Below are positions 7,440-15,236 of a stretch of 24,991 bases of DNA, in pieces. The DNA is taken from assembly GCA_023391335.1 (NCBI GenBank), contig JAEWBG010000113.1:1-24991 (forward strand), given 5' to 3'. The translations under genes and the position numbers were made by a program. The notes under the pieces were generated by a model. It worked only from the letters and a program-made list of their open reading frames with translations. It searched no databases and was not told the origin of the DNA. Numbering within the stretch: position 1 is the first letter of the stretch; each line of letters starts with the position of its first letter. The stretch is from Pseudomonadota bacterium (GTDB lineage: Bacteria > Pseudomonadota > Gammaproteobacteria > Steroidobacterales > Steroidobacteraceae).

Positions 7440-7462
7440 CTCGAAAAAGCGAGGGGACTTCA

Positions 7463-7466
7463 CAGG
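7463..7466. repeat. Target-site duplication CAGG, right copy
   Basis: Directly follows the right inverted repeat of the insertion sequence and matches the left copy at 6272-6275. Confidence 0.75.
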
Positions 7467-7489
7467 GAACAGACCTCTTGGCTCTGACC

Positions 7490-7570
7490 GTCCATCTTCT
7501 TTGTGACCCTTGTGTTCCCTTTTGTGCGCTTTGTGTTCCTCCGGCTCCGAGTGGACGCTTTGCACTCTTT
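7490..7570. repeat. Low-complexity CTTTGTGTTCC tract
   Basis: Short-period repeats of the type CTTTGTG/CCTTGTG lie just beyond the stop of the DUF2269 gene. They are inverted relative to the AACACAAAG tract on the other side of the insertion sequence (6071-6150). No gene is visible between 7467 and 7585. Confidence 0.5.
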
Positions 7571-7585
7571 GTATCCATACGGGTC

Positions 7586-8050
7586 CTACATCGGCTTCGC
7601 CACCATTAAATAGAAGACCAGCACGAGCGCTAAGAACGCGACGATGCCGAGCGCGACCCAGCGTCGCAGGTAGATCCAATACAAACTTGGCAGAGGTTGA
7701 TCGTTCGCCGCGGCGACTTGCGCCATGTCGCGCATTTTGATTTGCATCCAAACAACCGGCAGCCAACATGCACCTGCTAGAAAGTACAGCGCGAATGCCC
7801 AAACGATCCAAGCGCTTTGCCAAGGAAATCCAGCGAGGTGAATGAGATATAAGCCGGTGAGCGGCTGAATGATGATCGTCGGCGTCGTGAATGCCCAGTC
7901 TGCGATGACCACATAGCGAACCACGACTGCTGTCGCGCGCGCATCGCGCGTGAGACTCGTAAAGAACATGTAGAACGCTGAACCGAGTCCGGTCCCGAAC
8001 AACAATGTCGAAGACAAGATGTGCAGCCATTTAACGGTGACGTACGACAT
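7586..8050 (-). CDS. DUF2269 integral membrane protein
   Basis: This 154-aa protein has four predicted membrane helices (about 5-28, 48-70, 80-102 and 131-151). The start (VKWLHILSSTLLFGTGLGSAFYMF) and the central region (ADWAFTTPTIIIQPLTGLYL) match the DUF2269 family of small inner-membrane proteins of unknown function. In related genomes, as I recall, this family often sits beside the SDR-DoxX fusion gene, and here that gene lies upstream on the same strand, separated by 818 bp of repeats. The two may once have formed an operon that repeats have since split. No strong ribosome-binding site precedes the ATG at 8050. Confidence 0.85.
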   Translation of the reverse strand: MSYVTVKWLHILSSTLLFGTGLGSAFYMFFTSLTRDARATAVVVRYVVIADWAFTTPTIIIQPLTGLYLIHLAGFPWQSAWIVWAFALYFLAGACWLPVVWMQIKMRDMAQVAAANDQPLPSLYWIYLRRWVALGIVAFLALVLVFYLMVAKPM

Positions 8051-8065
8051 GGTTTGCAGTGTGAT

Positions 8066-8180
8066 GGCGTAGGTGCGAGGTGTCGAGTGTGAGCTGTGAT
8101 GTAGCGACGGACGACTGCGTCGTCGCGAAGGCCCGCGGCGGGAAGGATGCTGCGCATCGAGAGGGACTCACGTCGGGTCC
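8066..8180. repeat. Hairpin array D with GGTGTGAG-type tract (short, inverted)
   Basis: A GGTGCGAGGTGTCGAGTGTGAG tract (about 8071-8092) is followed by a short array in the orientation opposite to arrays A and B. It includes GACGACTGCGTCGTC (8110-8124) and GATGCTGCGCATC (8146-8158), linked by GGGAAG. The loops differ from the other copies (TGC instead of TTC/GTT types) while the stems are the same. It sits just upstream of the DUF2269 start. Confidence 0.65.
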
Positions 8181-8284
8181 GAAGAAGACAACGACGCACC
8201 ACGGCCGCGTCATGTAGAACTCACAACGGAAATATCGGTGCGCATTCGGTCGTGACGATACGCACATGAAGTGTCTGGTGAGTT

Positions 8285-8397
8285 CGTCACTCCCACGAAG
8301 GTGGGAGCCCATCCGCATGTCAGCTCTTTGTACTGATGTCGGCATTGGCTCGAGAGTTTCTTGGACGAGATGGGTCCCCACCTGCGTGGGGATGACG
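8285..8397. repeat. Inverted pair of REP-like palindromes
   Basis: Two 29-bp units at 8285-8313 and 8369-8397 are inverted copies of each other with few mismatches. Each is itself a hairpin: TCCCACgaaGGTGGGA in the left unit, TCCCCACctgcGTGGGGA in the right. About 55 bp separate them, so the whole can fold into one large stem. The sequence resembles the GTCAT-CCC-GCG type palindromes scattered through many proteobacterial genomes. An inverted doublet of this kind is what is called a REPIN. No RAYT transposase is present in the window. Confidence 0.7.
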
Positions 8398-8476
8398 TAG
8401 GGAATCGGGCGATTGCGCCGCCGGAGAAGATCTCCACGAGGTGCACCGGGAACGAGGCGAGGGATTCAGTCTGGCA

Positions 8477-8556
8477 AGTCACCAGTCACTCGAGAACTTC
8501 ACGCGGAGCGCACGGGGTTTTCTTGCTAGTCCCCAGTCACTAGTCACCAGTCACTC
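8477..8556. repeat. AGTCACCAGTCACT tandem-like tracts
   Basis: AGTCACCAGTCACT occurs at 8477-8490, and a longer series made of AGTCCCCAGTCACTAGTCACCAGTCACT variants at 8528-8555. A CGCGGAGCGCACGG fragment lies between them. This is a short-period imperfect repeat with no coding signal, directly left of the TTGCC hairpins. Confidence 0.6.
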
Positions 8557-8562
8557 CAAGAG

Positions 8563-8640
8563 TTCTGGCTTGCGCGTAGCGCTCGCTTGCCAGTGGCTTG
8601 CTTGCCGCTAGGCTTGCTTGCCGACAAAGTCGGCTTGCCT
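8563..8640 (+). repeat. TTGCC-linked hairpins, copy B
   Basis: The sequence begins with TTCTGGCTTGCGCG and ends with GCCGACAAAGTCGGC and TTGCC, as in the 77-bp repeats at 121-197 and 258-334. Intervening palindromes (GCCAGTGGC, GCCGCTAGGC) keep the stem but differ in the loop. Confidence 0.7.
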
Positions 8641-8651
8641 CTGTTCTTCTC

Positions 8652-8870
8652 TGACCCGACGAAGTCCCTCCCGATGCAACAGCATCCTTCGCGACGTCCG
8701 TCCTTCACGACGCAAAGCGTCCATCCTTTCCTTCTCTGACCTGACAACGTCCTTCCTGACGCGACGCGTCCTTCCTGCCTGAAGGCCTTCCTGACGACAA
8801 AGTCGTCCATCGTTCCTCCGGTTTCTGTCCCGACGTTAGTCCTTCCCGATCGCGAAGCGATCCGTCCTTC
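8652..8870 (+). repeat. Hairpin array B (TCCTTCC-linked)
   Basis: The hairpins follow largely the same order as in array A: GACGAAGTC (8658-8666), GATGCAACAGCATC (8673-8686), GACGCAAAGCGTC (8709-8721), GACGCGACGCGTC (8758-8770), GCCTGAAGGC (8777-8786), GACGACAAAGTCGTC (8792-8806), then GACGTTAGTC and GATCGCGAAGCGATC (8848-8862). The stop codon of the minus-strand SDR-DoxX gene (8869-8871) lies in the last repeat linker, so the array begins inside the end of that gene. Confidence 0.8.
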
Positions 8871-10140
8871 ATTTCCCGTCCCTATCCCGCTCCAACACAA
8901 ACAACACATATATCCCCGCCAGCATCGGAAGGTTCTTGAGAATCGGGCCATAGGGGTGAAGCCAGAACTCCGGCAGGCGCCAGGCAATCAACACCGTGTA
9001 GCCAAGGATCAACACGATCTGTGCAATCCAGAGCCAACGGCGTTTGCGGAGAAGTAGCGTTCCAAGGCCGAGTAGAAGATCGAGAGTGGCGGCTCCGTAG
9101 AGCAGCAGCGCAAAGAGCTCTTCAGGTGCGCCCACGCGCCGGAGCAATTCATAGCTAGCTTGCGTTGGATATAGGCCGAAGGAAACAGCGGCAGTCCAAA
9201 GCCACACTGCCGCGATACTCAATCGCAATATAGGTAGGAGCCACTGCAGTTGCGCAGAGTGGCGCGCTTCGTTTCGAGTGTCGCGCTCGATGAATTGATC
9301 GACGGATCGCGGAGGCTGACCGAGCAGCTTTGTTGTCAGCGCGGGATCCGCAGTATTTCCTGCTTCGAGCATCGTCAGCGTTTCGCGATCCAGCAGCGAG
9401 CCCGGCATGTGTTGAGCGATTGACGCGCCGAGCTGCATCAGTGCACGCGGAATCGGCATGAAGTGCGCCTTGCCTAGGCCCATTTGCATTCGCAGGCGCG
9501 CGAGGAATTCCCGATATGCAAGCGGTTCAGGTCCGACGAGCGGCACCGTGCGGCGAAACGTCTCGGGCACCGTCAAGGCTCGCACGATTGACGTGCACAG
9601 ATCGTCGATGTGAATCGGCTGCACTGCTTGCTTGCCATCTCCGGGCAGACCGATGACGGGCAGGCTCGCGAGCATCGTGAACAATCGCGCACTCGTTCCA
9701 CCGGGCCCGTAAACAATCGAAGGCTGGATGATCGTCCAATTCAGATTCAGTGATGCTAAGTGTGCATCGGCCGTGTGCTTGCTACGGAAGTAGCTCGTCG
9801 TTCCCGTATCAGCACCAAGAGCGGAGATCTGTATTACGCGCTTGACCCCTGATTGAACGCACGCATCGAACAGCGCCGTTGGTGTGCGCGAATGGGTGTT
9901 CTCGAACGATTGAGTGCCCGATTCGCGAAGAATGCCGACAGCATTGATAACGGCATCGACGTTCTTGAGTCTCGCAGTCCATGCGGCTGCATCGGTGTCC
10001 AGCGTGAAGTCAGCGCGAATCGTCTTCGCGTCTGGCACGTCGTTTCGTCCCGCTGCAATCACCTCATGGCCGGCCTTACGCAATGCGACAACCAAATGCG
10101 AGCCGATGAAACCCGTGGCGCCGGTGAGCAGAACGATCAT
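8869..10140 (-). CDS. SDR (NAD(P)-binding) - DoxX-like membrane fusion protein
   Basis: This 423-aa protein begins with an atypical/extended SDR domain: GATGFIG nucleotide-binding motif at residues 7-13, VDAVINAVGIL, an ISALGADTGTTSYFRSKHTAD stretch with the Tyr-x3-Lys-like region shifted, and YGPGG. It resembles NmrA/YbjT-type NAD(P)-binding proteins. The last 130 residues hold about four membrane helices (LRLSIAAVWLWTAAVSFG, LLLYGAATLDLLLGLGTLLL, IAQIVLILGYTVLIAW and LPMLAGIYVLFVL), typical of a DoxX-like domain. The enzyme domain would face the cytoplasm. The DUF2269 gene downstream is a plausible partner. The C-terminal DRDGK and the stop codon appear to come from the adjoining hairpin-array sequence. 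The function is uncharacterised. Confidence 0.85.
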   Translation of the reverse strand: MIVLLTGATGFIGSHLVVALRKAGHEVIAAGRNDVPDAKTIRADFTLDTDAAAWTARLKNVDAVINAVGILRESGTQSFENTHSRTPTALFDACVQSGVKRVIQISALGADTGTTSYFRSKHTADAHLASLNLNWTIIQPSIVYGPGGTSARLFTMLASLPVIGLPGDGKQAVQPIHIDDLCTSIVRALTVPETFRRTVPLVGPEPLAYREFLARLRMQMGLGKAHFMPIPRALMQLGASIAQHMPGSLLDRETLTMLEAGNTADPALTTKLLGQPPRSVDQFIERDTRNEARHSAQLQWLLPILRLSIAAVWLWTAAVSFGLYPTQASYELLRRVGAPEELFALLLYGAATLDLLLGLGTLLLRKRRWLWIAQIVLILGYTVLIAWRLPEFWLHPYGPILKNLPMLAGIYVLFVLERDRDGK

Positions 10141-10215
10141 TTCAGGAACTCAGGATGGAGGAAGAATGTTGCTGATCATCGACGAACATAGGTGTTTCGT
10201 CACCAGGATCGATCC

Positions 10216-10710
10216 ATGGATGTTCAGCACGAACTACACAGACTGAAAGAGGCGGGTCGCGCCGCATTGATATCGGGAAGCGCAGCGAGTGCCGTTTCTG
10301 CGACTGCGTTGGCACTTGGCGGTATAGCCGAAGACGATGGTGCGGCAGGGCCGCTCAATGGTCCCAGTCAGTGGATCTGGGGTGAGGAGGAGGCGCGCAC
10401 GCGCGAGCCCACGTTTCGGCACACGGCGCTGGGATATGCGATTCATCACAGCGCCTCGTTGATGTGGGCGACCGCATACGAACGGCTCTTTAGCGATGGT
10501 CGCGAGCGCAGAGGCGCGGCGAGGATCGTAACCGAAGCAGCAGCGGTGACGGCTTTTGCGTACTTCGTCGATTATCACTTCACGCCCAGACGCTTTCGTC
10601 CTGGTTTCAAGAAGCATTTGAGCGCCTGCTCGATTTTCGCGGTGTATGCGGGCTTTGCCGCTGGATTGGCGCTAGCGGGCATACTGGAAAATCGGAGCAG
10701 GCGTTCGTAG
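10216..10710 (+). CDS. Uncharacterised small membrane protein
   Basis: This 164-aa protein contains hydrophobic segments at about 14-36, 68-90, 104-120 and 136-156. A distinctive TALGYAIHHSASLMWATAYERL stretch contains paired His, and FVDYHFTPRRFRPGFKKHL follows. I recognise the general type (conserved hypothetical integral membrane protein) but no named family. The ATG at 10216 is preferred over the GTG at 10192 because AGGA lies 8 nt upstream. It is divergent from the SDR-DoxX gene, with 75 bp between the starts. The His and Arg residues next to membrane helices may be functional, but nothing in the context tells what it does. Confidence 0.7.
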   Translation: MDVQHELHRLKEAGRAALISGSAASAVSATALALGGIAEDDGAAGPLNGPSQWIWGEEEARTREPTFRHTALGYAIHHSASLMWATAYERLFSDGRERRGAARIVTEAAAVTAFAYFVDYHFTPRRFRPGFKKHLSACSIFAVYAGFAAGLALAGILENRSRRS

Positions 10711-10761
10711 CTGCTGTGCCGTATTGAAGCAAGACTAGCAGGCGGCCTCGGTGTCGTCGGC

Positions 10762-10950
10762 ATGTACTCGGAAAGCAATCGCTACGTGGTTTCGACGTCT
10801 CGTCGTGCCAGCGCGCCGATGGTGTTTGACATATCAATGGGCATGCGGCGGCAAGATCGTGAACTGAAGCAAGAAATCGAGCAGGTCTTGCGGCAGCATC
10901 GCGCCGAAATTGCCGCGATCCTCGCTACCTACGGGGTTCCGCAGAGCTAG
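10762..10950 (+). pseudogene. C-terminal remnant of MxaJ/XoxJ-type substrate-binding protein
   Basis: This 62-codon open frame has residues 18-60 (APMVFDISMGMRRQD, then LKQEIEQVLRQHRAEIAAIL and TYGVP) that match the usual C-terminus of quinoprotein-dehydrogenase-associated periplasmic substrate-binding proteins. That ending has the form FDISMGVR, KxELDxVLxRRxAEIxxIL, YGVP. The full proteins are about 250-300 aa with a signal peptide; here everything upstream is missing. The 51 bp between the previous stop and this ATG hold no continuation. It is therefore probably a decayed 3' end, hinting that a PQQ-dehydrogenase accessory gene was once here. The match is from recall of the family pattern. 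Confidence 0.5.
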
Positions 10951-11305
10951 TACTTCACAGCGCATTTCGCGAACTGCGTCACTCATCCATAGTCGTACGG
11001 GGCGGCTCGGCAATGCCTGCTCCAACGTCACCGCTAACATCTGACGCTTAGGCGAGCCGAAGTCAGAGTTGCCTCACTCTTCAGCACGATCCCATTAAGT
11101 AGAGTGATGCCCGACATATCGGGGATTGCGCTTATGTTCCGTTGCAATGCGCCGATACGCACGAATGAGTCGGGCGGCGAGGCGATCCGATGGACCGGTT
11201 GAACGAAGCAACCGGGCGGCACATCACACAAGCGCCACACAGCGATGCGCCGAAGGCGAACGCCGAGCCCTCGAGGTCGACGCACATACGGGATCGCATC
11301 GCGGG
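10951..11305. other. Gap upstream of kinase operon; probable promoter region
   Basis: These 355 bp contain no gene I can support. The kinase frame stays open back to 11126 but that stretch is Arg/Ala-rich and unlike protein. The gap must hold the promoter for the three-kinase operon. A weak candidate is TTGCCT near 11071 followed by an AT-richer CCATTAAGTAG near 11091-11101, but it is not convincing. Confidence 0.4.
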
Positions 11306-14300
11306 ATGTCCAACAACAACACCGAATCACGGCGCGCAACGCACAGCGGCATCCTGGGCCGAGTCATCGCTTTCGTGTTGGCGGTCGGGGTCCTTGCATT
11401 TGCTTTGTGGGTACTGAGCGGCGGCGCGCAGCGGTTCGAAACGCAGCGCACGGCGATCGGAGATTTGCGCCGCGCGAAACTGGGGGACCGTGTGCGTATG
11501 ACCGCCACGATCACGCTCGTGGATTCGCAGCAGCAAGCGATGTTCGTGCAAGACCCGTCCGGCGGACTACGTTTGCCGCTGGGGGCGACACGTATGGTGC
11601 CGAGGCCCGGCGATCGGGTTGATTTGGATGCCGTGGTCGCGCGTCCGGTCGACGTGCAACTTGGGTTGAGCAGCATCGAATTTCGCGACGTGAAGATCGA
11701 CAGCTTGCAACGCGGGTTGCTGCCGAATCCTGAGCCCATGCAGCTCGCTGATCTCATCGCCACGAACGATGCTCGCAATGGACGTCGCGTAGAGACTCAA
11801 GGGGTCGTGCGCGACGCAATCCGCAATGGCGATCGGCTGATTCTGGAGCTCGCCGAGAACGGTGAGCAAGTTGCGGTCACGGTTCTCAACGCCGACACGC
11901 TCGATCCCAAACCGATCATCGATGCCCGCGTGAAGGTCCGCGGCACTGTCGAGATGATGTCGCAAGCAGGTGCGGAAATTCTTCGCCCGGTACTGTGGCT
12001 CAGTTCGCCTGAAGATCTGAGCGTGATGACTGTCGCGCCAGTGCAAATTCCGCTCGCGCCTTCGCTGTACTCGATGATTGCAGAGCCGCGCTGGCTGGCA
12101 GCCGGCCACCGAACTCGCTTACGCGCGCAAGTGGTCAGTATCGAAGCAGATGACCGAGTGGTGTTGGACAGCGATGGTCTATGGTTCCCCGCCATCGTGC
12201 GCGGAGCCAGACAATTTAGAGCCGGCGACGCAGTCGAGGTGGAAGGCTGGCCCACACGCGTGCGCTTCACCGTCACCTTTCAACGAGCGAATCTGCAGCG
12301 CATCGCTCCCACTGCAATCTCCAGTACAGCTCGGGCGATGTGGCCGGTGCTCACCAGCCTCGAGCAGATCCGCAAACTCACTAACAGCGAGGCTGAGCGC
12401 GCGTATCCGGTTGACTTCGAAGCCGTGCTGACGTCCGTGCACTATCAGCGGGACTGCTTTTTCGTGCAGGTAGGCAATCAAGGCATCTACATCGATTCCT
12501 CGTATCTGCCGATGAATACGTTGCATACCGGAGCACGCATTCGCCTGCTTGGTGCAACTTGGGCAGGTGGATTCGCGCCGGTGATCATTCATCCGCATGT
12601 AGAGGTGCTCGGGCCCGGCGAGTTGCCCCAAGCTTCGCCGGTCGATCCAGAGTCAGCGCCGAGCGGAGTGTTCGATTCGCGTTGGGTGCAGATCGAGGGA
12701 TTGGTGCGCCCGATCACGCATTCGGTAAGCGGCTACACCTTCACGCTCGTCACGCAGTTGGGTCCCGTTTCCGCACTGTTGGTTTCTCCCGGTGCGCCAG
12801 GCGAGATGGAGAATCTCGTCGATGCGCGTGTGCGCGCGACGGGTGTGTTCGCGACCTCCTTCACCAAGGATCGCGTGCTCACGGGCTATCGCATGTTCAT
12901 CGATTCGCCCGCCTCTCTCCAGGTAATCGTGCCCGCGGTACGCGAGCCGAAATCTGCCGCGCCAAAGAAGATCAAAGACCTGCTGCGCTTCTCGCCCGAT
13001 GCGCCGAACACGCGTAGAGCACGCATTCAGGGCATGGTCGTTCTCACGTCCGCATCGCGCATGTACGTCCAGGATGACACCGGCAGCGTCGAAATTCTCG
13101 TGCAGAAGGCGAACGCGCAGCCCGGAGATGCCGTCGAGGCGATCGGGTATCCGATGCCTACAGATCACGGTCCGGTGATGACGGATACCGTCGTGCATCC
13201 CATCACGTCATCGCTGACGATCGCGCCGCAGAAAGTGACCGCTGAGGAGATCCTCAAGGGCAACTTCGACAATCGGCTGGTCGAAGTGCAGGCGCGCTTG
13301 GTCAGTCAAGCACGCGGCGAGAGTCAGCAAACGTTCGTGCTGAACTCCGGATTCACCAGCTTCAATGCCCAACTCGAAGGCAGCACGTTGCCGCGCACCG
13401 TGCCTGAAGGAAGCATCGTGCGATTGACCGGTGTGAGCGTCGTCCAACGACAGCGGCCGTTCTATCGCGACTACAACTCGGTCCCGATCTCCTTCCGCAT
13501 TCTGCTGCGCTCTGCGGACGATCTGCACGTGTTGAGCGCCACGCCGTGGTGGAGCCTGCGGCGGGCGTGGCCTTTGCTTGCGCTGCTGATCGCCTCGATG
13601 TTGTTAGCTACGTTTTGGGCGGCGGTACTCAAACGCCGGGTGCGCGCGCAAACGGCGGAAATCGACGATCAGCGCGCGTTCCTGCGTCAGATCATCGATA
13701 TGTGCCCGAACTATATCTTCGTCAAAGATCGCGACGGACGCTTCACGCTGGTCAATCAAGCGCTCGCAGAAGCTTCCGGATCCGCACCGGAAGAATTGAT
13801 CGGATGCAACGATGAGGCCATCGCTCCGCCTGAGCAGGCGCAGCTCTTTCATCGCATCGATCGAGAAGTGATCGAGACTCGTGAGGAGAGAGTGGTCCAT
13901 GGCGAGGCACATACCGACGCCGCTGGGCACACTCGCTATCTACACACGGTGAAGCGGCCGATCACGAACGAGCATGGCGAAGTCACGCATGTGCTGGGAG
14001 TCGCGAACGACATCACCTTGCACAAGCAAGCCGAAGTGTCCATGGAACAGGCGCGCGCCGCGGCGGAAACTGCCAATCTCGCGAAGAGCGAATTCCTCGC
14101 CAGCATGTCGCATGAGATTCGCACGCCGCTGAACGGCATCATCGGCATGAGTGAGCTGTGCTTGGACACGACGCTGCAGGCAGAACAACGCGAGTGCGTC
14201 CAAACCGTGAAGACCTCCGCCGATGCGCTGCTCGCGGTAATCAACGACATCCTGGACTTCTCAAAGATCGAGGCCGAGAAGCTGCAATTGGATGAGCTGG

Positions 14301-15229
14301 ACTTCGAGTTGCGCCCGCTTATCGACGATGTGGTGCATGCGCACGCCTTACGCGCTCAGCAAAAGCAGTTGGAACTCAAGGTTGCCGTGGATCCCGATGT
14401 GCCGGAGTTCGTGCACTGCGATGCGCAACGCTTCAGACAGATTCTCAGCAATCTCCTCGGCAACGCACTGAAGTTCACGGAGGCTGGCCACATACAGGTG
14501 AGCGCGCAAGTCTCCAGGCGCGTACGCGACGAATGCATTCTGGAGATTGCAGTGGCCGATACCGGCATCGGCATTGCCGCGGATCGGCAGCAAGTGATCT
14601 TCAGTCCCTTCGTGCAAGCAGATTCATCGAGTACTCGTCAGTACGGCGGGACTGGATTGGGTCTCGCGATCTGTACGCGACTCGTGAAAATGCTTGGCGG
14701 CAATCTCTGGCTCGAAAGCGAGCTTGGGCGCGGCAGCACCTTTCATTTCACTCTGCAGGCACGAGTAGCGCAGCCGGCGCAAGTGGCGCCCGCACCCGAT
14801 TCCGTTGCGCAGAATGTGAGTGCTGCTCACGTTGACCCGTTGAACGTCCTCATCGCAGAAGACAACACGGTCAATCAGCTCGTGATGTCGAGACTGCTGC
14901 AGAAGCGAGGACATCGCGTGGTGGTTGCAGAGAACGGACGCATCGCGCTCGAGCGTGCTCACCGTGAATCGTTCGACATCATCTTCATGGATATCGAAAT
15001 GCCCGAGATGGATGGATTCGAGGCAACAGCGTTGTTGCGCGCGGATCCAAAGCTGCGAGACGCGTGGGTGGTTGCACTGACGGCACACGGGTCGGCACAG
15101 GATCGGCAGCGCTGCCTGGATGCAGGCATGAACGATTATCTGGCCAAGCCCATCGATCCGAAAGAGTTGGATCGCGTGTTGGTGAAGCTTGATACCTGCG
15201 GCGCGGACGAACTGCGAGCTTCGGCCTGA
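11306..15229 (+). CDS. Hybrid sensor histidine kinase 1 (seven-module sensor, PAS, one receiver)
   Basis: This 1307-aa inner-membrane kinase has a membrane anchor at about 18-38 and an extracytoplasmic region at about 40-750. That region reads as seven related beta-rich, OB-fold-like modules (roughly 48-130, 146-236, 255-333, 349-434, 455-542, 553-640 and 644-742). A second helix lies at 754-775, PAS at 790-905 and HisKA at 925-990 with H936. The ATPase domain follows with N1053, D1085 (DTGIGI) and GGTGLGL 1114-1120. The receiver spans 1178-1295 with E1185/D1186, acceptor D1229 and K1281. It should autophosphorylate on His and pass phosphate to its own receiver; no Hpt domain follows. Unlike its two downstream paralogues it has only a short Ala/Pro linker where they carry an extra receiver. 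I start at the ATG at 11306 because the anchor begins shortly after it. The ligand is unknown. Confidence 0.9.
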   Translation: MSNNNTESRRATHSGILGRVIAFVLAVGVLAFALWVLSGGAQRFETQRTAIGDLRRAKLGDRVRMTATITLVDSQQQAMFVQDPSGGLRLPLGATRMVPRPGDRVDLDAVVARPVDVQLGLSSIEFRDVKIDSLQRGLLPNPEPMQLADLIATNDARNGRRVETQGVVRDAIRNGDRLILELAENGEQVAVTVLNADTLDPKPIIDARVKVRGTVEMMSQAGAEILRPVLWLSSPEDLSVMTVAPVQIPLAPSLYSMIAEPRWLAAGHRTRLRAQVVSIEADDRVVLDSDGLWFPAIVRGARQFRAGDAVEVEGWPTRVRFTVTFQRANLQRIAPTAISSTARAMWPVLTSLEQIRKLTNSEAERAYPVDFEAVLTSVHYQRDCFFVQVGNQGIYIDSSYLPMNTLHTGARIRLLGATWAGGFAPVIIHPHVEVLGPGELPQASPVDPESAPSGVFDSRWVQIEGLVRPITHSVSGYTFTLVTQLGPVSALLVSPGAPGEMENLVDARVRATGVFATSFTKDRVLTGYRMFIDSPASLQVIVPAVREPKSAAPKKIKDLLRFSPDAPNTRRARIQGMVVLTSASRMYVQDDTGSVEILVQKANAQPGDAVEAIGYPMPTDHGPVMTDTVVHPITSSLTIAPQKVTAEEILKGNFDNRLVEVQARLVSQARGESQQTFVLNSGFTSFNAQLEGSTLPRTVPEGSIVRLTGVSVVQRQRPFYRDYNSVPISFRILLRSADDLHVLSATPWWSLRRAWPLLALLIASMLLATFWAAVLKRRVRAQTAEIDDQRAFLRQIIDMCPNYIFVKDRDGRFTLVNQALAEASGSAPEELIGCNDEAIAPPEQAQLFHRIDREVIETREERVVHGEAHTDAAGHTRYLHTVKRPITNEHGEVTHVLGVANDITLHKQAEVSMEQARAAAETANLAKSEFLASMSHEIRTPLNGIIGMSELCLDTTLQAEQRECVQTVKTSADALLAVINDILDFSKIEAEKLQLDELDFELRPLIDDVVHAHALRAQQKQLELKVAVDPDVPEFVHCDAQRFRQILSNLLGNALKFTEAGHIQVSAQVSRRVRDECILEIAVADTGIGIAADRQQVIFSPFVQADSSSTRQYGGTGLGLAICTRLVKMLGGNLWLESELGRGSTFHFTLQARVAQPAQVAPAPDSVAQNVSAAHVDPLNVLIAEDNTVNQLVMSRLLQKRGHRVVVAENGRIALERAHRESFDIIFMDIEMPEMDGFEATALLRADPKLRDAWVVALTAHGSAQDRQRCLDAGMNDYLAKPIDPKELDRVLVKLDTCGADELRASA

Positions 15230-15236
15230 GACCACC

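Larger units (their letters stand above)
6276..7462 (+). mobile_element. IS3-family insertion sequence (IS407-like group)
   Basis: The 1187-bp element is bounded by inverted repeats at 6276-6314 and 7424-7462 that align without gaps over 39 bp with about 31 matches; both begin TGAAGTC. Flanking CAGG copies (6272-6275 and 7463-7466) form a perfect 4-bp target duplication. The element carries orfA and orfB in the usual IS3 arrangement with an A7 slippery run between them. Both frames are intact and the ends are preserved, so the element looks complete, possibly active, and of fairly recent arrival. The group assignment rests on the orfA sequence and the duplication length, from memory. Confidence 0.9.

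Noticed and set aside
8652..8870. Tandem intrinsic terminators
   Set aside because: The hairpins are short and not followed by T-runs on either strand, so classical Rho-independent termination is not supported, though an effect on RNA 3' ends remains possible.
11126..11305. Upstream extension of kinase 1 by 60 residues
   Set aside because: The stretch is Arg/Ala/His-rich with no signal or domain, and the membrane anchor begins shortly after the ATG at 11306.
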